DNA of 64,000 nt from DASYPQ01 sp046155895 (GTDB taxonomy: Bacteria; Planctomycetota; UBA1135; GCA-002686595), in assembly GCA_046155895.1 (NCBI GenBank), contig JBJXFB010000090.1, positions 1-64,000 on the forward strand, read 5' to 3'. The translations under genes were made by a program, and so were the position numbers. The notes beneath the pieces were generated by a model. The model worked only from the letters and a program-made list of their open reading frames with translations, did no database searches and was not told where the DNA came from. Shown piece by piece: positions 1 to 8,218 of this stretch. Position 1 is the first letter of the stretch. Each line of letters opens with the position of its first letter.

Positions 1-85
1 CACTGCGTTCGCCAACGTCCCTGCAGTCAAGCACGCGAACGCAACGGCAGCAGACAAGCAACTCGCCGCCGGAGGCTCGGTGTAC

Positions 86-2125
86 TCACTTCGCTCCTCC
101 GGGCGCGTTCTTGAGGCTCGTGAGCGCTCGCGCGAGCGTCTCCCGCTCCTGGACCGTGGCCTGCTCCATCCCCGCTTGGATCACGGCTTCTGCCTCGGCG
201 ATGCGCCCCATCCCCGCGAGGATCCTCGCATATTGGCTGCGAAATGGGACCTGCTTGGGCTGCACGGTCAGCACCTCTTTCATCGCGCTCGCAGCGGACG
301 CGAGGTCGCCGCCTTCGGCCCTGAAGCGCGCCTCGTTCACGAGAGGCCCGATCAAGTCGGGGCGAATCTCCAGCGCCTCCCGGAACGCAAGACCGGCTCC
401 CTCCGGATCCCCCTTCCCGAGCAAGGCGACGCCGAGATTGTAGTGCGCGCCGGAAAGATCGACCTGCGACGCCGAGCCCGAGCGCGGCCTCCCCCCCTCG
501 AAGATCGCGATCACCGCACGGTACTCGGCGATCGCCCCGTCGGTGTCGCCCGCATCCTGGAGCGCGGCGCCGAGATTGAGGTGCCCCTTGACGTACGTGG
601 GCTTGATCCGGATGGCCTCGCGAAACGCCTGCACGGCACCTTCCAGGTCCCCGAGCCGGTACAGGGTCGCGCCGAGATTGTGCTGCGCGCCGAGGTAGTC
701 GGGATTGAGCCGCACGGCGGTCCTCAAAGCCTCGGCCACCTCGCGCAGCTCGGTGTCGTCCTTCCCGGCGACCCGCCAGGTCTCTTCCGGATTCGAGGGA
801 GCCGCGGGAACGAGGCTCTTCAATCGTGCGAGAGCCATGAGGTTCCAAAGGAGCGGAGCGCCGGGACTCTGCGCGAGAGTCTTGGTCACGAAGGTGCGCT
901 CATCGCGCCAGTCCAGCGTGCGGCGCACGGTCTGCACGGTGCTCCACCCCGCGGCGACGATCAGCGAGCCGACCATGGCGGCGCGAACGGCCGACGACGG
1001 CTTCCTCTCGCCGAGCAGACGCGCGGCGAGCAGAACGACGAGGGCGAGGAACGGGAACGAAGGGAAGTAGAGGAAGCGCTCCGACATCGCGTTGCCCATG
1101 TCCGCCGGCCCCGCGACGCGCACGAGGTTCAGGATGGGCAGGAAGGAAGTCGCCAGCATCGCGAGCACGAGCCGCTCCTCGGGCTTGCGGAGCTTCCGCC
1201 ACAGGACGATGCCGAGCACCGCCAGCACGGCGAGCGAGACGAGGAGACGAGGATCGGTCGGCGCGGTGACGTAGGGATTCTGGACGTAGGCGTTCAGACC
1301 GATCGGAGCCAGCATCCACCCGAGGTAGCGCAGCACCGTCGGCGCGGCGCTCCAGAGCGCGAGCCGGAGCTGGTCGCTGCGCGCCGCTCCGGGGACGTCG
1401 ATGTCGAGGATCCAGAATCGCAGCGCGCAGTACGAGGCGAAGACGAGGAGGTAGGGGGCCAGCTCCAGAGCGATCCTTTTCCACGATCGCCCGTGCAGGA
1501 ACCGCAGGCAGAGCGCCAGCCAGGGCAGGAGGACGACGCTCATCTCCTTCGCCAGGAGTCCGAGCGCGAAAGCGAGCGTCGAGACGACCAGGAGCCGAGC
1601 CGCGCCCTCCTCGCGGTCGACGGCCGCCGCATGCGCGAGGAACGCCGTCGCCGTCAGGGCGAAAGCGAACAGATCGGTCCTCCCCGCGATCCAAGCGACG
1701 TTCTCGGTGTGGATCGGGTGCAACGCGAAGAGCAGCGCCGCCGCGAGGCACGCGCCGTCGCCCATACGCAGCCGCCGTAGGACGAGCGCCACGAGCACCG
1801 TGCTCACCGCGTGCAGGAGCACGTTCGTGAGGTGGTAGCCGAGGGGCGCCAATCCCCACAGTTGGTACTCGAGCAGGTAGGAGAGCGAGACGACCGGCCG
1901 GTAGTAGCCGTAGGGAATCGGATCGTCGTTGAGGTGGAAGAAGTCCCTAGTCAGGATCTCGCCGACGTGATTCCAGGACCGGATGCCGGCGTTGTCGACG
2001 ATCAGCGCCTGGTCGTCCCAGACGAAGCCGCCCGCGAGCGAGGGCGCGTAGGCGGCGATCGCGACCAGGGCCAGACCGACGAGGGCGAGGATCCGAGTTC
2101 GTTTCGAGTAGCTCGTCGATGGCAT
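86..2125 (-). CDS. TMTC-like multipass membrane protein with C-terminal TPRs
   Basis: A 679-residue protein. Its N-terminal two thirds is a polytopic membrane region. An N-terminal helix is followed by an exoplasmic loop containing GGFVWDDQALI and the segment PYGYYRPVVSLSYLLEY, which is the acidic-loop signature of GT-C glycosyltransferase-like proteins (the eukaryotic TMTC/DUF1736 group). From about residue 460 it carries three or four tetratricopeptide repeats (for example HNLGATLYRLGDLEGAVQAF). TMTC relatives are O-mannosyltransferases that use lipid-linked sugar outside the cytoplasm. A glycosylation role here is inferred from family only. It is divergent from the enediyne-like cassette and has its own promoter-like box 9 nt upstream. 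The start is the only ATG giving a clean signal-anchor. Confidence 0.8.
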   Translation of the reverse strand: MPSTSYSKRTRILALVGLALVAIAAYAPSLAGGFVWDDQALIVDNAGIRSWNHVGEILTRDFFHLNDDPIPYGYYRPVVSLSYLLEYQLWGLAPLGYHLTNVLLHAVSTVLVALVLRRLRMGDGACLAAALLFALHPIHTENVAWIAGRTDLFAFALTATAFLAHAAAVDREEGAARLLVVSTLAFALGLLAKEMSVVLLPWLALCLRFLHGRSWKRIALELAPYLLVFASYCALRFWILDIDVPGAARSDQLRLALWSAAPTVLRYLGWMLAPIGLNAYVQNPYVTAPTDPRLLVSLAVLAVLGIVLWRKLRKPEERLVLAMLATSFLPILNLVRVAGPADMGNAMSERFLYFPSFPFLALVVLLAARLLGERKPSSAVRAAMVGSLIVAAGWSTVQTVRRTLDWRDERTFVTKTLAQSPGAPLLWNLMALARLKSLVPAAPSNPEETWRVAGKDDTELREVAEALRTAVRLNPDYLGAQHNLGATLYRLGDLEGAVQAFREAIRIKPTYVKGHLNLGAALQDAGDTDGAIAEYRAVIAIFEGGRPRSGSASQVDLSGAHYNLGVALLGKGDPEGAGLAFREALEIRPDLIGPLVNEARFRAEGGDLASAASAMKEVLTVQPKQVPFRSQYARILAGMGRIAEAEAVIQAGMEQATVQERETLARALTSLKNAPGGAK

Positions 2126-2134
2126 GAAGAGGCG

Positions 2135-2140
2135 AGTCTA
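2135..2140 (-). promoter_or_regulatory. -10-like box upstream of the TMTC-like gene
   Basis: Read on the minus strand this is TAGACT, ending 9 nt before the ATG at 2125. There is no Shine-Dalgarno sequence in the gap, so transcription could begin at or next to the start codon. No convincing -35 box is visible. This is one of several similar placements in the window. Confidence 0.35.
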
Positions 2141-2217
2141 GCAGCCCCTCGATTTCCGAAAGAAAACCCGGATCGAACCGTCACCGTCCCGCGCGAGGCG
2201 CGGTCGCGTGGTCGGAG

Positions 2218-2232
2218 CGGCTGAAACAGCCG
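2218..2232. promoter_or_regulatory. Short perfect hairpin in the divergent promoter region
   Basis: CGGCTG and CAGCCG form a perfect 6-bp stem around an AAA loop, inside the 226-bp gap between the divergent TMTC-like gene and the UnbL-like gene. It could be an operator or attenuator for the cassette. It is too short to be certain, and no T-tract follows it. Confidence 0.25.
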
Positions 2233-2334
2233 TTCTGCCCGCGGACGGAAGAGCGCTCGCGGTCGGTCGCCGGACCCGGGGGGGCCGGAAGACCGCACCG
2301 AGGGCTCGACCGTCCCCGGGCGATCCTCTTCTGC

Positions 2335-2340
2335 TAGCAT
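2335..2340 (+). promoter_or_regulatory. -10-like box upstream of the enediyne-like cassette
   Basis: TAGCAT ends 11 nt before the GTG chosen for the first cassette gene. No Shine-Dalgarno sequence lies between them. It is weak as a consensus match. It is recorded because the same box-to-start distance recurs at other operon-leading genes here. Confidence 0.25.
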
Positions 2341-2351
2341 CGTCGCAGCTC

Positions 2352-3302
2352 GTGTCGTTTCCCCCCCGTTGGCTGCGGCAACGGTCGCTGACGATCCCTC
2401 GCGACGAAGTCAGCTTCGAACGCCGCAGATTCGCCTGCCGCGATTCGCGCGCCCGAGAGCGGCTCGAGCGCGCCGCCGGAGCGGTACTCGACGGATACCA
2501 TGCGGCGCTCGAGGCGGAGGAGGAAGTCGAGCTCGCCGGCGCGATCCGCGGCGTCGAGGCCGACCTGCGGGGATTCGCGTGCGAGGGCGCGGCGATGGCG
2601 CTGACCCTGCTCGATCGCCTCTCACCTTGGCGCGCGAGCCGATGGCAGGCCTTCCTGACGGGCGCCGGCGCGGACCATCCCTACATGCTCCACGTCGGAG
2701 CCGGGCTGGCGCTCGCGCGCATGCGGAGGAAGCTGCAGCTCCCGAAGGAGGAGTTCGACCCGCTCCTCGGCTGGCTCGTCGCCGACGGATACGGATTCCA
2801 CGAGGGCTTCTTCCACGCGGAGGAAGTCGCACGCGGCGGGATCCCGAGTCGCGTCGTCGGCTACGCTCGCCGCGCCTTCGATCAGGGGGTGGGCCGCAGC
2901 CTTTGGTTTTCGTGCGGCGCCGACACCGAGGCGATCGCCGGTCGCATCGAGGCGATGCCGCTCGAGCGCCGGCCGGATCTGTGGAGCGGCGTCGGGCTCG
3001 CTTGCGCCTACGCGGGAGGCATGGAGCGTCCGGGAATCGAAGCCCTGCGCTCGCGTGCGGAGCGCTTCGCGCCCGAGCTCGCCCAGGGGGCGGCCTTCGC
3101 GGCGCAAGCTCGCGCGCGCGCCCGCAACCCGTCGCCGGCCACCGATCTGGCGTGTCGCGCGCTGTGCCGATGCGACGCGGCCTCGGCGGCGGCGGAGACG
3201 GTGCGCGCGCTCGATGGACTGCCTCCCGACGGCGAAGTCCCCTCTTTCGAGGCCTGGCGCCGGCGGATCCAGGCGCGGTTCGCGGGAAGGGCGACGGAGT
3301 GA
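2352..3302 (+). CDS. DUF1702 / UnbL-like enediyne-cassette protein
   Basis: About 316 residues, the usual DUF1702 length. Family-typical blocks are visible: GFACEGAAMAL near residue 73, HPYMLHVGAGLALARM near 110, DGYGFHEGFF near 145, and FDQGVGRSLWF near 176 followed by an AYAGG segment near 220. Proteins of this family are encoded beside enediyne polyketide synthases (unbL in the conserved unbL-unbV-unbU-PKSE-TEBC cassette). Their biochemical role is unknown. The GTG start was chosen because the next residues (PPRWLRQRSLTIP) match the usual short basic N terminus; the frame is open upstream but looks non-coding. Its stop overlaps the start of the UnbV-like gene by 4 nt (GTGA), so the genes are translationally coupled. 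No PKS gene is adjacent. Confidence 0.85.
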   Translation: MSFPPRWLRQRSLTIPRDEVSFERRRFACRDSRARERLERAAGAVLDGYHAALEAEEEVELAGAIRGVEADLRGFACEGAAMALTLLDRLSPWRASRWQAFLTGAGADHPYMLHVGAGLALARMRRKLQLPKEEFDPLLGWLVADGYGFHEGFFHAEEVARGGIPSRVVGYARRAFDQGVGRSLWFSCGADTEAIAGRIEAMPLERRPDLWSGVGLACAYAGGMERPGIEALRSRAERFAPELAQGAAFAAQARARARNPSPATDLACRALCRCDAASAAAETVRALDGLPPDGEVPSFEAWRRRIQARFAGRATE

Positions 3303-5251
3303 GCGTGCCGGTCCAGGTCGCCGTCCGCCACGCCCGCCGCGCGACGGCGATCGCGATCGTCGTGGCCTTGTACTTCCAGGCGCGGCTGCCCGCTCCCTCG
3401 GCCGGAGAGCGAGCCGAGATGGCCGGCAGGTTCCGCTTCCAGCACGACGACATCCTCTCGCCCTCCGTCCGCCAGCCGGCGGCCGCGAGACCCGTGCACC
3501 CGAGCCTCGAGCACATCGCCGGCTGGATCAACACGCTCGGAGCGGGCATCGCGCTCGAGGATCTGGACAACGACGGGCTCCCGAACGACTTGGCCTGGGT
3601 CGACCCGCGCTTCGACCAGGTCTTCGTAGGTCCCGCGCCGCGCACGGGCGAGCGCTACGCTTCCTTCGCCCTCGATCTCGCGTCCCTGGGGCACGACGCG
3701 CAGACGATCGCCCCGATGGGCTGCTTGCCATGCGACGTGAACGAGGACGGGCTCGCTGACCTGCTCGTCTACTTCTGGGGCCGGCCCCCCGTGGCCTTCG
3801 TCTGCCGAGAGGACCCGCCGACGGATCGTTCGCTCTCCCTGCGCGCCGATTCCTATCTCGCGGAGCCGATCGGCGACCCCTCGGAGCGCTGGTACACGAA
3901 CGCGGCGGCCTTGGCGGACGTCGACGGCGATGGCCACGCCGATCTCGTGATCGGCAACTACTTCCCCGACGGCGCGCGGATCCTCGACGCGAGCGCCAGC
4001 GGAACGGAGGAACTGCACGATTCGATGTCGAGGGCGTTCAACGGAGGCCGGAATCGGCTGCTCCTGTGGGCGGAGTCCGGCTTCGTCGAGACCGAGTGGG
4101 GACTTCCCGACGACGTCGTCCGCGCCTGGACGCTCGCCGTCGGTGCGCGCGATCTCGACGGCGATCTCAACCCCGAGATCTACTTCGCGAACGATTTCGG
4201 CCCCGACCGGCTCCTCCACAACCGCTCGTCGGCCGGGAAACCCTCGTTCGCGGTCCTCGAGGGCGTGAAAACCTTCACGATGCCGAACTCGAAGGTGCTC
4301 GGCCGCGATTCCTTCAAGGGAATGGGCGTCGACTTCGGCGATCTGAACGGCGACGGACTCCAGGACCTCGTCGTCAGCAACATCACGACCGAGTTCGGGC
4401 TCGAGGAGAGCCAATTCGCGTGGGTCTCGACGGGCGAGACCGAGAGGATGCGCGCCGGCGTGGCGCCCTACCTCGACGAAAGCGAGTCGCTCGGACTCTC
4501 CCGCAGCGGCTGGGCCTGGGACTGCAAGCTGGCCGATTTCGACGCGGACGGAGTCCTCGAGATGCTCCAGGCTCTCGGGTTCATGAAGGGCGAGATCGAT
4601 CGCTGGCCCGAGCTCCACGAGGTCGCGATGGGCAACGACGCGCTGCTCCGCTTCCCGGGGAGCTGGCACACCTTCCTCCCCGGGGACGACTTGGGAGGCC
4701 GCTCCCCGAATGCGTTCTTCGCGCGCTCGAGGAGCGGCCGCTACTTCGACCTGGCGCGCGAGCTCGGTTTCGATCGCCCGCAGAACACGCGCGGCATCGC
4801 GATCGCGGACGTCGACGGCGACGGGGATCTCGATCTGGCCTTCGGCAACCAGTGGGAGCCGTCCACGTTCCACACGAACGTCTCCGAGCGTCGAGGAACG
4901 TTCCTCGGACTGCATCTCGTCCTGCCGATCGACCGCGAGCCCTCCCAGGCGACGTCCGTCCGCGCCGGACATCCTGGCCCCGAGCTGCGCGTGCGTTCCG
5001 CGATCGGAGCGGTCGCGCGCGCGAAGCTGCCGGACGGGCGGATCCTGGCGGGCGAGGTCGACGGCGGCGGCGGGCACTCGGGCAAGCGCAGCCAGGACCT
5101 CCATTTCGGCCTGGGTTCGATGCGTTCCGATTCGAACATCGAGGTCGAGCTCGCGTGGCGCGACCGCCGCGGACGAGCGCGGCGAGAGTCGATCGAGGTC
5201 TCCCCCGGATGGCACACCGTGATCCTCGAAACGGACGGGGACCCGCGATGA
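3299..5251 (+). CDS. unbV: UnbV-like FG-GAP/ASPIC protein of the enediyne cassette
   Basis: About 650 residues. After an N-terminal hydrophobic stretch (signal or anchor) there are about seven FG-GAP/VCBS-type calcium-loop motifs, including DLDNDGLPND near residue 88, DVNEDGLAD, DVDGDGHAD, DLDGDLNPE, DLNGDGLQD, DFDADGVLE and DVDGDGDLD. These predict a seven-bladed beta-propeller. The C-terminal ASPIC/UnbV domain is at about 555-640 (RSAIGAVARAKLPDGR, then GSQDLHFGLG-like KRSQDLHFGLG). UnbV proteins are conserved in enediyne clusters with unknown function; the fold and signal suggest an extracytoplasmic location. The GTG overlaps the UnbL-like stop and the TGA overlaps the UnbU-like ATG. A GTG two codons downstream is an alternative start. 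Confidence 0.88.
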   Translation: MSVPVQVAVRHARRATAIAIVVALYFQARLPAPSAGERAEMAGRFRFQHDDILSPSVRQPAAARPVHPSLEHIAGWINTLGAGIALEDLDNDGLPNDLAWVDPRFDQVFVGPAPRTGERYASFALDLASLGHDAQTIAPMGCLPCDVNEDGLADLLVYFWGRPPVAFVCREDPPTDRSLSLRADSYLAEPIGDPSERWYTNAAALADVDGDGHADLVIGNYFPDGARILDASASGTEELHDSMSRAFNGGRNRLLLWAESGFVETEWGLPDDVVRAWTLAVGARDLDGDLNPEIYFANDFGPDRLLHNRSSAGKPSFAVLEGVKTFTMPNSKVLGRDSFKGMGVDFGDLNGDGLQDLVVSNITTEFGLEESQFAWVSTGETERMRAGVAPYLDESESLGLSRSGWAWDCKLADFDADGVLEMLQALGFMKGEIDRWPELHEVAMGNDALLRFPGSWHTFLPGDDLGGRSPNAFFARSRSGRYFDLARELGFDRPQNTRGIAIADVDGDGDLDLAFGNQWEPSTFHTNVSERRGTFLGLHLVLPIDREPSQATSVRAGHPGPELRVRSAIGAVARAKLPDGRILAGEVDGGGGHSGKRSQDLHFGLGSMRSDSNIEVELAWRDRRGRARRESIEVSPGWHTVILETDGDPR

Positions 5252-6225
5252 CCGCCCGATCGCCGGACCGCTGGTACGGGCAGGACAGGCTCGGCGGCCT
5301 GCGGAGGTTCGCGGCGGCGATCACGATCCTGAACGTGCTCGGGCACACCCTGCTCGGTTTCGAGCAATCGTACGCGCAGCCTCTGGTCGGACTGGCCGCG
5401 GCCTACGGCACCGAGATCGCGCTCGAGCTCGCCGACGCCTGGTCCAAGGGACGCAAGCCGCGGTTCTCGGAGAGAGGCGCCAGCCTGGTCGACTTCCTCC
5501 TCTCCGCGCACATCACGGGCCTGGCGGTTTCCATGCTCCTCTATGCGAACCAGCGCCTGGCTCCGGTGGCCTTCGGCGCCGCGCTGGCGATCGCGTCGAA
5601 GAGCCTGATCCGCCTGCGCATCGACGGCGCCGATCGCCACGTGTTCAATCCGTCCAATCTGGGGATCGCCGTGACGCTCCTCCTGTTCCCGTCGATCGGG
5701 ATCGCGCCGCCGTACATGTTCACGGAGAACCTCGGGCATCTGGGAGATTGGCTCCTCCCGGCGCTCGTCGTCGTGCTCGGCTCGCTCCTCAACGCGCGCT
5801 ACACGCGCCGCTGGCCGCTGATCGCAGCGTGGCTCGGAGGGTTCGTCCTGCAGGCGCTCCTGCGGCACACGTTCTTCGGAGCGCGCCTGGAGGGCGCCTT
5901 CATGCCGATGACGGGCGTGGCCTTCCTGCTCTTCACCTTCTACATGGTCACGGATCCGGCGACGACTCCCAGCCGCCCGCGGGAGCAGATCGCCTTCGGG
6001 CTCGCCGTGGCGCTCGCCTACGGCACCCTGATGCGCCTGCACATCGTGTTCGACCTGTTCTTCGCGCTGGCGCTGGTGAGCTGCGGGCGATACCTCCTGC
6101 TCCTCGCGCGGACGTTCACGCGGAGGGCGGTCCAGGTGCGGACGGATGTCGGGGCCGGCGCCCTCGCGATCGCCTTCCCGTCCAACGAGTCCGAACGCGA
6201 GCGCGAAAGAAAGGTCGAGGTCTGA
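5248..6225 (+). CDS. unbU: UnbU-like integral membrane protein (NqrB/RnfD superfamily)
   Basis: About 325 residues with roughly eight to ten hydrophobic helices. It carries the segment HVFNPSNLGIAV near residue 132 and MVTDPATTP near 232, which resemble the conserved NPSN and TDP motifs of NqrB/RnfD. In RnfD and NqrB a nearby Thr carries covalent FMN. Whether the Thr here does so cannot be told from sequence. UnbU is one of the five proteins of the conserved enediyne cassette and its role is unknown; electron transfer or transport is a guess from fold. It starts in an ATGA overlap with unbV and ends 2 nt before the thioesterase gene. A basic, Glu/Arg-rich tail ends the protein. Confidence 0.87.
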   Translation: MTARSPDRWYGQDRLGGLRRFAAAITILNVLGHTLLGFEQSYAQPLVGLAAAYGTEIALELADAWSKGRKPRFSERGASLVDFLLSAHITGLAVSMLLYANQRLAPVAFGAALAIASKSLIRLRIDGADRHVFNPSNLGIAVTLLLFPSIGIAPPYMFTENLGHLGDWLLPALVVVLGSLLNARYTRRWPLIAAWLGGFVLQALLRHTFFGARLEGAFMPMTGVAFLLFTFYMVTDPATTPSRPREQIAFGLAVALAYGTLMRLHIVFDLFFALALVSCGRYLLLLARTFTRRAVQVRTDVGAGALAIAFPSNESERERERKVEV

Positions 6226-6227
6226 CC

Positions 6228-6710
6228 ATGCCCGCCTACGAGCACCGCCACGTCGTCGGCTTCGAGGAGACGAGCCTCGTCGGCAACGTCTACTTCACGA
6301 ACTACCTCCTGTGGCAAGGTCATTGCCGCGAGATGTTCCTGAGGGACACCTGTCCGGAAGTCCTCGGCCTGCTCGAGCGCCGCGAGGTGGCCTTCTTCAC
6401 GAAGAACTGCTCCTGCGACTGGCGCGGCGAATGGGGATTCGGGGGCTTCGACGAAGTGCTCGTGCGGATGAACCTCGCCCGGTTCCGGGGCGGGCGCATG
6501 TGGCTCGAGTTCACATTCTCCCCCGCGGCTCGGCCAGCCGAGATCGTGGCGACGGGAACGCAGGAGGTGCACTGCAAGGCGAACCGCAACGGGTCCTGGG
6601 TGCCCGCACCCTTCCCCGCGCCGATGCTGAAGGCCCTGCTCGCCTACGCCGACACCGAAGAGATCCGCTCCGCGCTCCGCGATGGAATGGAATTCGGCGC
6701 CGCCGGCTGA
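6228..6710 (+). CDS. Enediyne-type hotdog thioesterase (TEBC / E10 / CalE7-like)
   Basis: A 160-residue hotdog-fold protein. The N terminus HRHVVGFEETSLVGNVYFTN (residues 6-25) followed by WQGHCREMFL closely matches CalE7, DynE7 and SgcE10. These thioesterases release the polyene made by enediyne PKSs. As in that subgroup, the Asp or Glu nucleophile of ordinary 4-hydroxybenzoyl-CoA thioesterases is replaced by Asn (N20). The ATG follows unbU by 2 nt with an AGG-rich region upstream, so all four genes should form one transcript. No gene large enough for a PKS (about 1,900 residues) lies beside it. A perfect palindrome 17 bp downstream probably terminates the operon. Confidence 0.88.
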   Translation: MPAYEHRHVVGFEETSLVGNVYFTNYLLWQGHCREMFLRDTCPEVLGLLERREVAFFTKNCSCDWRGEWGFGGFDEVLVRMNLARFRGGRMWLEFTFSPAARPAEIVATGTQEVHCKANRNGSWVPAPFPAPMLKALLAYADTEEIRSALRDGMEFGAAG

Positions 6711-6726
6711 TCGCCCCGGAAACGCA

Positions 6727-6750
6727 GGCGGCGCCGTTTCCGGCGCCGCC
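6727..6750. terminator. Bidirectional hairpin terminator after the cassette
   Basis: A perfect 10-bp stem (GGCGGCGCCG / CGGCGCCGCC) with a TTTC loop lies between the convergent thioesterase gene and the CPC-domain gene. It has no long T-run, which is common in GC-rich genomes. The position between converging genes favours termination in both directions. Confidence 0.6.
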
Positions 6751-6781
6751 CATTCATTCCGAGCCCGGTCGCGCTAAGCGA

Positions 6782-8218
6782 TCAGGGATTCCAGGGGATC
6801 GAGACCATGTTGGTCCAGTTGACCGTCTCGGCCGGGAGGCAGAAGGCGGGCGCTCCATCGCGGAATGCCACCTGGTAGTGCCGCGTGCCCCCGGCGGCGG
6901 GAATCAGGCCGGAGACCGAGACGGGGACGTCGAGAAGGCCGGCACCGTAGCTCGCCTTCCCGTTGCACCCCGGCTTGATCCCGATGCGCCTCAACGCGCC
7001 TCCGATGAAGCGCAAGCCGTCCCCGGCGATCACGGGCACGGCCAGAGCCACAGTGCCTTGCCAGAAGACGCAGACCGTCGGCGGCCTCCGCATCTCGATG
7101 GCCCGTAGGGTCAGCGACTCGGGCCCGCCTCCGGCGTCGACCGCCACGCTGGCCTTCCCCGTCGCGAACAGGAGACCCCCAGCGCCGCCGAACGCGCCAG
7201 CGCTGTCGGAGTGCTGGCATCCGCGGCCGGGAACGGTGCTGTTGTTGAGGCACGGGCAGTTCCCCATGCTCCCGTCGCCGAACCCGCTCTGGGTTCCGGG
7301 GGCCCGGTTGGGGGGCAGGATGCCGTGCCTGGCCAGCATTTCTTCCTCGCGGGTGAGTTCCTTGTGCTGGGCGACACCCGGAGCCGTGCAGTTTCCGCCG
7401 ACCGACGCGAAGGCGGGGACGAAGTTCGACGTCGGGGGGTAGGGAGTCGGGACGGTGGTGGGGAGGCAGTCGTGGTCGACCACGCCTCCCGGAGAGCTCA
7501 TGACCCCACTGGTCGGCGGCGCCTGGTGGACCCAAGGAGCCGGTACAGGAGTCATCAGGGTGACGATGTGGGGATCGAGGTCGGGCGGGCTGGCGAGGCC
7601 GGGACCCGAGTTGGGGTTGCACTTGGCGAACATGAGCCGGCCCCGGACAGGCAGGAACGACGTGAACGTGCCGCCGTCCAGGCTGTCGTGAGTGATGGTC
7701 ATCTGACCCTGCTGCTGGGGACCGGTCAGGGACCGGCACACGCGTACCTCCCACTGCGCGGAGCTAGCTCCACCCCCGAAAGTCACCGTGATCGGTTGGA
7801 CGCTCACGAGGTTCAGAGCCACGAGCTCGATCGGGATCGTTTGTACCCCGGGACACACGGGGAACGGCGCGACAGTCAGGCGATTCACGATCGTGTCGGA
7901 CTGCCCGGGAATGCCGTGACCCATCACGGGGTCGAGCGGCGGTGTTCCATCCAGAGGCAAGCCCATCAGAGGCAGCCCCGGAGGAGGCACGCCGGGGAAC
8001 GGATCCGATCCAGCGCCGAAGGCGCCGGCCGGCATCGGAGGAACCACGACCATGGCCGTGTACGGAGCCGGACCCGGCGCGGGCGTGAAGAGCAGGTCGG
8101 AGCCGGGCATGACGTCGCCCGCCCGGACCGGGATGGATCCGAGCGCGCACAGCGCAGCGATCACGAGCAGAGTCGGACGACTCGCGCGATCGCGGTGAAT
8201 GTTGTTCGTGCTTGTCAT
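6782..8218 (-). CDS. Secreted protein with planctomycete CPC-type C-terminal domain
   Basis: About 478 residues. An Arg-containing N terminus and hydrophobic core (LLVIAALCALGS) followed by VRA-GD form a signal peptide. The mature N-terminal half is rich in Pro, Gly and Met and matches nothing I recognise. The C-terminal part has NCPCLNN...GRGCQ, AGDGLRFIGGALRR, GTRHYQVAFRDG...FC and a terminal NWTNMVSIPWNP. This is the same architecture as the ends of the proteins at 47,245-49,905 and 49,922-51,091. The ATG at 8218 is preceded by GAGG at good spacing, so longer upstream readings are not used. Function is unknown; it is probably extracellular or attached to the envelope through the shared domain. 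Confidence 0.8.
   Translation of the reverse strand: MTSTNNIHRDRASRPTLLVIAALCALGSIPVRAGDVMPGSDLLFTPAPGPAPYTAMVVVPPMPAGAFGAGSDPFPGVPPPGLPLMGLPLDGTPPLDPVMGHGIPGQSDTIVNRLTVAPFPVCPGVQTIPIELVALNLVSVQPITVTFGGGASSAQWEVRVCRSLTGPQQQGQMTITHDSLDGGTFTSFLPVRGRLMFAKCNPNSGPGLASPPDLDPHIVTLMTPVPAPWVHQAPPTSGVMSSPGGVVDHDCLPTTVPTPYPPTSNFVPAFASVGGNCTAPGVAQHKELTREEEMLARHGILPPNRAPGTQSGFGDGSMGNCPCLNNSTVPGRGCQHSDSAGAFGGAGGLLFATGKASVAVDAGGGPESLTLRAIEMRRPPTVCVFWQGTVALAVPVIAGDGLRFIGGALRRIGIKPGCNGKASYGAGLLDVPVSVSGLIPAAGGTRHYQVAFRDGAPAFCLPAETVNWTNMVSIPWNP

Noticed and set aside
1..85. A gene at the left edge
   Set aside because: The 85 bases downstream of the TMTC-like stop contain no supported start, hairpin or coding pattern.
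2208..2351. A longer N terminus for the DUF1702 protein from a GTG at 2208
   Set aside because: The added 48 residues have a shadow-like composition, and the family start matches the GTG at 2352.
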